From contig NZ_CM002285.1 in NCBI RefSeq assembly GCF_000497445.1, positions 2,335,415 to 2,342,883 of the forward strand: 7,469 bases of DNA, written 5' to 3'. The position numbers were made by a program, and so were the translations under genes. Under the pieces are notes generated by a model. The model was not told where the DNA came from. It saw nothing but the letters and a program-made list of their open reading frames with translations, and searched no databases. Shown here one piece after another: positions 1-5,686 of the stretch (position 1 is the stretch's first letter; every line of letters starts with the position of its first letter). Source of the DNA: Streptomyces roseochromogenus subsp. oscitans DS 12.976. Its GTDB lineage: Bacteria; Actinomycetota; Actinomycetes; Streptomycetales; Streptomycetaceae.

Positions 1-2203
1 CGTAGCGCAGGGGGCGGAGGGGGCTGGGGGCGGGGCGGACGGAAATGGGGGGCGGGAGGGGGGACAGGGCGTCGAGGGAGCGGATGCCGTCGGGGCGGGC
101 GGCGTCGGCGGTCTGTGGTGGACGGGTACGGGGGTTCCTCGCGCCGGGGAGGCGGGCGCGGAGGGCGGAGATGCCTGCGGTCGGAGTGTTCGCGCTGCCG
201 GTCTGCGGCTCCTTGGCGGACCGGACCGCATCGTGCCCGGGCCCGGCGTTCGCGGCAGTCGTCGCCTCTGCGGTCCAGGCGCCGTCGGGTCCCGCTGCGG
301 TTCCTGCTGTTCCTGCGAACATCTCGGCGGGAACCGCTTCGGCCTGTCCACCGGTCGCGTCCTCGCGGTCGGGGTTGTCACCGCCGTACGCCGTACTGCC
401 GGCGGCTGGGGCCGCGTCGGCCCGCGCCACGTCTTCGGACGGTACGCGAGGGGTGGTGTCCGTGTGCTCGGTTTCCGTCCGGGGGTTGGGCGCCGCCCCG
501 AGCGACGGCTTCTCGCCGCCGACGGCCTGCGGCCGCTCCCATGCCTGCGCTCCTTCCGTCCGTGGTTCCTCGTCCGAGGGCACGCTGGACGCGGCCCTCT
601 CCGGCGCTGAGGCGTCCCCTACGGGGCTCTTGCGGTCCTCCGCCGAGAAGCCGAACGGCATGGCGCGCCGTTGTCTGGCCGAGGGAGTCGACGCCACGCC
701 GCCCGCCGCTCCTGACGGTCGGCCGGAGGCCGAAGGGGCCTGCTCCGACGCGGGCGAGTCGGATGCGGACGTGTCGGCATCCGCCGCGGTCGAGCCGGGC
801 GCCGAGGCCCCGGCCGCCGGTTGCGCCCCCGCAGCGATCCTTGCGGCATCCGGCTGCGCCGGCGGCAGACCGCGCACGGCCTTTCCGGGCTCCATCTGCG
901 GCAGACCGCGCGCGGCCGCCGCACCAGGCTCCGCCGGCGGCAAGCCGCCAACCGTCCTCGTTGACTCCATCGCCGACAGACCGCGCACCGCCATCCCCGG
1001 CTGCGCCGCCGAGTGACCACGCGCCGTCGCCTCGGGCCGCGCCGCCAGGAAGTCGCGTACGGTCGTCACCGACTCCGCCGCCGACAGACCACAGGCCGCC
1101 ACCTCCGACCCGCTCACCGGCAGACCATGCACCGCCACACCCCGCTCCCCCATCGGCAGACGGCGCACCGTCGCTTCAGGCTCCACGGGCGGCAAGTCGC
1201 GTACGGGCGGCTCCGGCTCCGTCGGTGATGAGCCAGGTGCGGGATGGACGTGTTCCGTCGGTGGCTGGTGTTGTGGCTCTGTGCTTGTGTTCGCCAGTGA
1301 GATGCCGTCGGGTGCGGTGCCGGCTCCTGGTCCCATGTCGCCGGTCTCGTCCGCGAGTTGGTGGACGAGGATGCCGTGGCGGAATGCGGTCTCGCCGACG
1401 TCGGCGGTGGTGGAGCCGTACACCGAGAGGCGGTTGCCGCCCTCCGGTACGACCTCGACGGAGCGGCGCGCGGTGCGGGCCTCTTTGGCGAGCACGGCCG
1501 CGAGGCGCGCCGCGTGCGGGCTGCGGACGGCCACCCGCGGGCGCAGCCGGGTACGGGCGAACTCCCTTCCCTCCTGGTCGGCCACGAGCCTGCCGCGGTC
1601 GAGAGTGACGACCCGGTCGGCGGTGCGTGCGGCTTCCTTGGTGTCGGCGGTGGTGCAGAGCACGGTGCCGCCCTGGTCGGCGTGGGCCCGCAGCATGCCG
1701 TGGAGCCATTGCGCCTCGCGGGGGGAGAGACCGTCGGAGGGTTCGTCGAGAACGAGTGTGTGCGGGTCCGGCAGCAGGGCGCAGGCCAGGCCGAGTCTGC
1801 GGTCCATTCCACGCGAGAGCGTGCCGAGGCGCTCCTCACGGAGGCTGACGAGGCCGACCGCTTCGAGGACCTCGTCGGCCCGGCGCGCGGAAACCCCCGA
1901 GGCCGCGCACAACATGCGCAGATGGCCGCGGACCGAGCGGGCCGGGTGCCCGGGTACGTCACCGAGGAGTACGCCGACCTCGCGCGACGGATGGGCGATC
2001 CGGCGCAGGGGACGTCCTCTGAAGTAGGTGATGCCGCGCCCCTGTTGAAGTTCGAGCATCAGTCTGAGCGCCGTCGTCTTGCCCGCGCCGGCGCCTCCGA
2101 GGAGCATGGTGACATGGCCCGCGTGCGCTTCGAACGAGACGTCGTCGACGGCGGGCCGGTTCGCCTTGCGGGAATTACTGGTCAGTCCGAAGGCCTGGAT
2201 CAC
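1..2203 (-). CDS. ABC transporter ATP-binding protein with long repeat-bearing extension (3' end beyond window)
   Basis: Open for 734 codons from GTG at 2203 to the left edge with no stop, so the C-terminus is missing. Residues 1-215 form an ABC nucleotide-binding domain: Walker A GGAGAGKT (36-43), signature-like LSRGM (129-133), Walker B TLVLDEP (149-155), then a typical ADRVVTLDRGRLV strand. The Q-loop glutamine and H-loop histidine expected in such domains are not seen: the equivalent stretches read GVLLGDVPG and CTTAD. A small domain follows to about residue 320, then more than 400 residues of Ala/Pro/Glu-rich low-complexity sequence, including ten 12-residue repeats. The visible end reads PSPLRPLRY. 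Related streptomycete proteins, as I recall them, continue into a membrane permease part, so an ATPase-permease fusion is inferred but not seen. The substrate is unknown. GTG 2203 is preferred because homologues begin near the IQAxGLTS motif; TTG codons lie 3 and 7 codons upstream. There is no clear Shine-Dalgarno sequence. Family call firm, function vague. Confidence 0.85.
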   Translation of the reverse strand, partial: MIQAFGLTSNSRKANRPAVDDVSFEAHAGHVTMLLGGAGAGKTTALRLMLELQQGRGITYFRGRPLRRIAHPSREVGVLLGDVPGHPARSVRGHLRMLCAASGVSARRADEVLEAVGLVSLREERLGTLSRGMDRRLGLACALLPDPHTLVLDEPSDGLSPREAQWLHGMLRAHADQGGTVLCTTADTKEAARTADRVVTLDRGRLVADQEGREFARTRLRPRVAVRSPHAARLAAVLAKEARTARRSVEVVPEGGNRLSVYGSTTADVGETAFRHGILVHQLADETGDMGPGAGTAPDGISLANTSTEPQHQPPTEHVHPAPGSSPTEPEPPVRDLPPVEPEATVRRLPMGERGVAVHGLPVSGSEVAACGLSAAESVTTVRDFLAARPEATARGHSAAQPGMAVRGLSAMESTRTVGGLPPAEPGAAAARGLPQMEPGKAVRGLPPAQPDAARIAAGAQPAAGASAPGSTAADADTSASDSPASEQAPSASGRPSGAAGGVASTPSARQRRAMPFGFSAEDRKSPVGDASAPERAASSVPSDEEPRTEGAQAWERPQAVGGEKPSLGAAPNPRTETEHTDTTPRVPSEDVARADAAPAAGSTAYGGDNPDREDATGGQAEAVPAEMFAGTAGTAAGPDGAWTAEATTAANAGPGHDAVRSAKEPQTGSANTPTAGISALRARLPGARNPRTRPPQTADAARPDGIRSLDALSPLPPPISVRPAPSPLRPLRY
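842..1204 (-). repeat. Ten tandem 12-residue (36-bp) repeats inside the ABC protein extension
   Basis: Translating the minus-strand ABC reading frame gives ten consecutive units with consensus V-R-G-L-P-x-x-E-P-x-x-A. Examples are VRDLPPVEPEAT (first), ARGHSAAQPGMA (sixth) and VRGLPPAQPDAA (last). Nine units are exactly 12 residues and the ninth carries one extra alanine, so the array is 121 codons. DNA identity between units is partial; the clearest shared core is the plus-strand string GGCAGACCGCGC near 864 and 901, with a diverged CGACAGACCGCG near 974. The frame is never broken, which fits selection on the protein. The units are probably a flexible spacer; no known repeat family is recognised. 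Confidence 0.8.
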
Positions 2204-2240
2204 CTGCAGCAAGATAGCGTGCAATGTCCAGTTTTTCTGG
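2204..2240 (-). promoter_or_regulatory. Candidate promoter/operator region of the ABC gene
   Basis: The 86-bp gap between the NUDIX stop and the ABC start is noticeably AT-richer than its surroundings. On the minus strand TATCTT (2216-2211) lies 7 nt before the GTG at 2203, the distance expected for a -10 box of a leaderless transcript, and no Shine-Dalgarno sequence is visible. Just upstream is a short inverted repeat CCAG-N5-CTGG (2228-2240) with an A/T loop, which could be a protein-binding site. No convincing -35 hexamer is found at 16-18 bp, so this is a weak call. Confidence 0.3.
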
Positions 2241-2289
2241 TATATCCCGATCTAATGCCGTGTGCGATGCGGGTGACGCGCTGCGTGTC

Positions 2290-3048
2290 TCAGACCTCGG
2301 GGCGCAGCATCGGGGGGTTGAGCAGAGTGGCGCCGCCCGCCCGGAAGAGCTGTGCCGGACGGCCGCCCTGACGCGTGGTCGTCCCTCCGGTGGGAACGAG
2401 GAATCCGGGGGTCCCGGTGACCTTGCGGTGGAAGTTCCGCGGGTCGAGGGCCACTCCCCACACCGCCTCGTACACCCGGCGCAGCTCGCCGACGGTGAAC
2501 TCGCTCGGGCAGAACGCGGTGGCGAGCGATGAATACTCGATCTTGGACCGGGCTCGCTCCACGCCGTCGGCGAGGATCTGGGCGTGATCGAAGGCGAGCG
2601 GTGCCACGGGCTCGCCGTCGCGGCCATATCCACCCTGCTGGAGCAGTTCCTCGACCGGAGCCCAGCGCGCGTTGCTGGCGTCGCCTCCCGCGCGTGGGGC
2701 GGGCAGGTCGGGCGCGAGCGCGAGGTGCGCGACGCTCACCACACGCATGCGTGGGTCCCGCTTGGGGTCTCCGTAGCTGGCGAGCTGTTCGAGGTGGGCT
2801 CCGTTGTCCTGGGCCGGGGCCGAGGGGTCGTGTGCGCACAGCCCGGTCTCCTCGGCCAGCTCGCGCGCAGCTGCCTGGGTGAGGTCCTCGTCGGCCCGTA
2901 CGAAACCGCCGGGCAGCGCCCAGCGCCCCTGGAACGGGGGCTCACCCCTGCGGATCGCCAGCGCACACAGGGCATGGCGGCGCACGGTCAGCACGACCAG
3001 GTCCACAGTGACGGCGAAGGGCGGAAAGGCTGACGGGTCGTAGGGCAT
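2290..3048 (-). CDS. NUDIX hydrolase-fold protein with C-terminal winged helix (NrtR-like transcriptional regulator)
   Basis: 252 residues. Residues 10-165 are a NUDIX domain with a perfect Nudix box from G48 to L70, matching Gx5Ex7REUxEExGU: E54, then R62-E63-L64 and E66-E67-T68-G69-L70. Residues 151-172 contain LAFDHAQILADGVERAR, the linker helix typical of NrtR proteins, and 175-237 form the winged-helix part (FTVGELRRVYEAVWG, then DPRNFHRKV and a basic GGRPAQLFRAG wing). Characterised NrtR regulators bind ADP-ribose or related NAD metabolites through the NUDIX domain and repress NAD-synthesis or pentose genes. Here the catalytic glutamates are kept, so hydrolysis is also possible. No NAD gene lies in the window, so the targets are unknown. 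ATG 3048 is chosen because the domain begins right after it; a reading-frame extension upstream to 3321 overlaps the previous gene and looks non-coding. Leaderless start likely. Confidence 0.88.
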   Translation of the reverse strand: MPYDPSAFPPFAVTVDLVVLTVRRHALCALAIRRGEPPFQGRWALPGGFVRADEDLTQAAARELAEETGLCAHDPSAPAQDNGAHLEQLASYGDPKRDPRMRVVSVAHLALAPDLPAPRAGGDASNARWAPVEELLQQGGYGRDGEPVAPLAFDHAQILADGVERARSKIEYSSLATAFCPSEFTVGELRRVYEAVWGVALDPRNFHRKVTGTPGFLVPTGGTTTRQGGRPAQLFRAGGATLLNPPMLRPEV

Positions 3049-3080
3049 GCGGCGATCATAGTCGTCTGCCTGACGATAAA
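3049..3080 (-). promoter_or_regulatory. Leaderless-type promoter with overlapping inverted repeat (possible NrtR-type operator)
   Basis: On the minus strand a near-consensus -10 box TATGAT (3060-3055) is followed by CGCCGC and then the ATG at 3048, so transcription would start at or next to the start codon. No Shine-Dalgarno sequence precedes that ATG. An inverted repeat TCGTC-N5-GACGA (3062-3076, flanks ATAG and TAAA) sits immediately upstream of the -10 box, in the promoter spacer, where a bound protein would block RNA polymerase. NrtR-family genes are often autoregulated, so this is the natural operator candidate. The -35 element is not clear. Confidence 0.45.
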
Positions 3081-3179
3081 CACTCCCCCTCGTCGGGCGC
3101 ATCGGTGGCGGTTGCGCTGCGTTCGGGTATGGGGTGCAGGATCGGCTCCTGTTCTTCGTTGCCGTGGCGTCGTACGAGG

Positions 3180-5372
3180 TCAGACTCCCAGTTGCAGGCC
3201 GTCCGCCGCCTCCTCGACCATGGCGAGGCCCAGCCGGCTGACACGCACGGCGAACGAGGACCCGGCGACGCGCAGCCCGGTCAGGCCGAGTTCGCCGAGC
3301 GGTGCGCTGCGCACGGGGCACAGGGTGACCGTACCGGCGGGGGTGTCGGGGCGGACGCCGGCGAGCGCGGTGAGCATCATGATCGCGGAGGCCGCCGCGG
3401 TGGCCGCCGGCCGACAGGCCGCGGGGTGCGGGAGGGGAGCGCTCCCGCTGAAGCGCTGTTCGCCGGCGAACATGTCCGGCAGCCGGTGGCCGAAGTGTTC
3501 CGCCGCGTCCAGCAGCCCTCTCAGCAGGCCGCTCGCCTCCTTCTCATAACCGGCGGCGGCGAGTCCGGCGACGGCGAGTGCGGTGTCGTGGACGCGGACG
3601 GCTCCGGTCCGGTGGCCGAACGGGTTGTGCCCCGCCTCCTTGGCCCCGAGTCCCCGCAGCCCCCAGCCCGCGTCCATGGCGGGGGTGCCGAGCAGTCTGG
3701 CGAGGTGTTCGGTCTGTACGGCATCGAGCAGGCCCGGGGCGAGCCGGCCGGAGCCGAGCAGGCCGGTGTCGAGGAGGTGGACGACGGTGGAACCGAGGTG
3801 CGGCACGGGTCTGCCGTCCGGTGCCAGGGCGACGGCTGGGCGTCCGCCGCCGCGGTCCTCGACCCAGAAGTCGGCTCGGAAGGCGGCCCGCAGTGCCTGG
3901 GCCCACTCGCGTAACTCGGTGGCGCCGGGCCGGTCGAAGGCATCGAGGAGATCGGCGCCGAGCAGGGCCGCCCGATAGGCGTGGGCCTGTGTGTCGCAGC
4001 GGGCTGGGCCGCCGGGCTGGGGGTCAGGGAGGTAGGGGCCGGCACCGGCGGTGGTCCGCAGCCAGGTGAGGCAGCGTTCCGCGGCGGGCAGCAGCCTTCT
4101 CGTCTCCTGCTCGGGAAGTCCCCAGCGGCGGGCCTCGGCGAGCAGGACGGGGAAGAGCAGCGTGGCCTCCGTGCCCGTGCAGGCCGGCGGGAGGAAGGGG
4201 CCGGCGTCGCGCCGTGGCCCCGGGATCAGGCCGGCCCGTGGGTTCCCCTCGGGAAGCTGGGTACGGGCCAGGGTGCGCAGGGTGCCCGCGGCCAGCCGGG
4301 TTCCGAGCGGCAGGGCCATGCGAGCCGCGGCCAGAGCTTCGGCGGGGACCAGTCCGCAGCGCCAGGGCGCGCCCGCGGCGAGATGGATGTCGGCGGGGTG
4401 GGCGGCGTCGCGCAGCAGCAGTGCCTGGAGGTCGGCGATCGCCGTGTCCAGCAGCGGGGTCACCCGGAGGTCGTCGCCGGTCGCCCGGGCTGGGGCGAGC
4501 GGGCCGGTGGTGGCATGTCCCGCGGGCCGCAGCGGCCCCGCGCCGTCGAGCCGCACCCGGAGTTCGACGGCCGCCGTACCGCCGGGCGGCAGTTCCAGTT
4601 CCCACCGGAGCAGTCCGGCTGACGCGAGGGCGTCGGAGGGCGGCGGATCGGCGATGACGGAGGCGGCGGCACCGGCCGTGGCCCAGCGCAGGCCCGAGTC
4701 GTGGACGGTGGCGGGAAGTTCGGGGCCCGCCCGGCCGCACGCGATGGAGGCGAGTTCGGCGAGGTCCGTACCGAGGGCCACCTCGACGGGGAGCCTCAGC
4801 GGGCGCGCGGCGGCGTTGCGCAGGGTGATCCGTTCGGTTCCGTCGGCGCGACGGAACCGCTCGACCACGACATCCGGATCGGGGCCCGCCGACGGGGAGA
4901 CCCGCAGTGTTCCCACGAAACGGGCACTGTCGGCACTCGTCATCCTGGCCTGCACGGCCAGCGGTTCGCGGCCGGCCACACGGACCTGGCACCGTGCGAG
5001 CAGGCGCCTGCCGCCCCGGTAGAACCCGTCCAGCCCCCGGCCGTCCAGCTGTCCCTCACCGGAGATGGCGAGGCCCGGCAGGGCGACGCAGACCAGCGCG
5101 GCATGTGTGGGCGGCAGCTCGGGCGCCGGGCGGCCGGTCTGTGGTGTGCGTACCGGTGTGGCTGCGGTGGACCGGCGGCCGCGGCCCGGTGTGGGCGTCG
5201 ACGGCCTGGCGCGGCTTGCCGAGAGGTTCGGCCCGCGAGCCGTGGGCGGGGGCGGAACGTCGATGGTCTGCCGTGCGGTGGTGACCGCACCGTCCTGCGG
5301 GATCCACTCGCGCCTGTTCCAGGGCGGACGTTCGTCGTCGGGGGCGTAGGAGGGAGTCGGCTGCTGGTGCAT
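3180..5372 (-). CDS. Glycogen-debranching-enzyme-like protein (amylo-alpha-1,6-glucosidase fold), probably altered active site
   Basis: 730 residues. Residues 1-87 are a Pro/Arg/Thr-rich disordered N-terminus. Residues about 88-280 match the beta-rich N-terminal domain of bacterial debranching-like proteins (ALPGLAISGEGQLDGRGLDGFYRGGRRLL, given here as ALPGLAISGEGQLDG then GLDGFYRGGRRLL; later RITLRNAAARPLRL). Residues about 305-670 form the alpha/alpha-toroid glycosidase part: AGAPWRCGLVPAE (333-345), MALPLGTRLAAGTLRTLARTQ region (352-372), GHNPFGHRTGAVRVHDTALA region (581-600) and PHPAACRPAATAA (648-660). A short beta-rich tail ends in LGLAMVEEAADGLQLGV. Active family members usually have FGRD after the GxPW motif and CxPQAW near the end; here these read VPAE and CRPAAT. 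ATG 5372 is chosen for its GGAGG ribosome site. A same-frame GTG at 5690 would overlap the preceding stop (GTGA), but the 106 extra residues are Arg/Pro-rich and look non-coding. Carbohydrate role likely, activity doubtful. Confidence 0.85.
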   Translation of the reverse strand: MHQQPTPSYAPDDERPPWNRREWIPQDGAVTTARQTIDVPPPPTARGPNLSASRARPSTPTPGRGRRSTAATPVRTPQTGRPAPELPPTHAALVCVALPGLAISGEGQLDGRGLDGFYRGGRRLLARCQVRVAGREPLAVQARMTSADSARFVGTLRVSPSAGPDPDVVVERFRRADGTERITLRNAAARPLRLPVEVALGTDLAELASIACGRAGPELPATVHDSGLRWATAGAAASVIADPPPSDALASAGLLRWELELPPGGTAAVELRVRLDGAGPLRPAGHATTGPLAPARATGDDLRVTPLLDTAIADLQALLLRDAAHPADIHLAAGAPWRCGLVPAEALAAARMALPLGTRLAAGTLRTLARTQLPEGNPRAGLIPGPRRDAGPFLPPACTGTEATLLFPVLLAEARRWGLPEQETRRLLPAAERCLTWLRTTAGAGPYLPDPQPGGPARCDTQAHAYRAALLGADLLDAFDRPGATELREWAQALRAAFRADFWVEDRGGGRPAVALAPDGRPVPHLGSTVVHLLDTGLLGSGRLAPGLLDAVQTEHLARLLGTPAMDAGWGLRGLGAKEAGHNPFGHRTGAVRVHDTALAVAGLAAAGYEKEASGLLRGLLDAAEHFGHRLPDMFAGEQRFSGSAPLPHPAACRPAATAAASAIMMLTALAGVRPDTPAGTVTLCPVRSAPLGELGLTGLRVAGSSFAVRVSRLGLAMVEEAADGLQLGV

Positions 5373-5387
5373 GGGGAGGCTTCCTCC
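5373..5387 (-). promoter_or_regulatory. Ribosome binding site within a small palindrome
   Basis: The minus strand reads GGAGGAAGCCTCC followed by CC and the ATG at 5372. GGAGG (5387-5383) is a full Shine-Dalgarno match 10 nt from the start codon and decides this start over the distant GTG at 5690. The site is palindromic (GGAGG-AAG-CCTCC), so it could fold on itself with a 3-nt loop and partly hide the ribosome site. Whether that matters in vivo is unknown. Confidence 0.6.
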
Positions 5388-5652
5388 GCGCTCGGTGCGC
5401 CTCGGACGTGCTGGGCGGCCGGCGGGACGCCCGGGCGGACAAGGGTCGTACGGCGGCAGGGCCTGTCCAGGCGTTCCGCCACTCAGGTGAACGGAGCGGG
5501 ACTCGTCCGGGTCACGGCTCGGCGCGCGGAAGCCGGTCGCACGGCGGCGGGACGACGGGGCGGTGCCGCCGCTCGGGCCGCGCGTGAGCCGGTGCCACCA
5601 ACGGACGTGCGGCGGACCGGGGCGTCGGCTTCGAGCGGTCGGACAGGTCCGG
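5388..5652. other. Intergenic gap between DUF4192 and debranching-like genes
   Basis: Together with its flanking sites this is a 314-bp gap without a credible gene. Reading frames through it translate to Arg/Pro-rich strings with no recognisable domain. It is as GC-rich as the coding DNA, with many short self-complementary GC runs, and I find no convincing -10/-35 pair on the minus strand, although a promoter for the debranching-like gene would be expected here if the hairpin at 5653-5671 ends the upstream transcript. Confidence 0.5.
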
Positions 5653-5671
5653 TGGGCCAGGCGGCGGCCCA
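5653..5671 (-). terminator. GC-rich hairpin downstream of the DUF4192 gene
   Basis: A perfect 6-bp stem TGGGCC / GGCCCA with a 7-nt loop lies 15 nt beyond the stop codon at 5687 in the direction of transcription. There is no T-tract, which is common for actinobacterial hairpins but also makes a chance GC palindrome possible. Its position just past a stop is the main support for calling it a terminator or mRNA 3'-end stabiliser. Confidence 0.35.
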
Positions 5672-5686
5672 GCAGAGTGCCGGCGC

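Noticed and set aside
842..1204. CRISPR-like array suggested by regular 36-bp spacing
   Set aside because: The units are contiguous without unique spacers, diverge freely, and preserve an open reading frame, so they are coding repeats.
45..1608. Long plus-strand open frames opposite the ABC gene extension
   Set aside because: They translate to Arg/Pro/Ala-rich strings without domains and lie antisense to a frame with clear ABC motifs and in-frame protein repeats; high-GC DNA gives such shadow frames.
1358..2371. 337-codon plus-strand frame across the ABC domain and NUDIX 3' end
   Set aside because: It is antisense to the Walker A, signature and Walker B region, crosses an intergenic gap, and has no recognisable domain.
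3137..3151. CAGGA-N5-TCCTG inverted repeat after the debranching-like stop codon
   Set aside because: A 5-bp stem without a T-tract is too weak to call a terminator, though it lies in a suitable place.
3105..3914. 269-codon plus-strand frame opposite the debranching-like gene
   Set aside because: Gly/Glu-rich composition typical of the complement of a high-GC coding frame, and no known motif.
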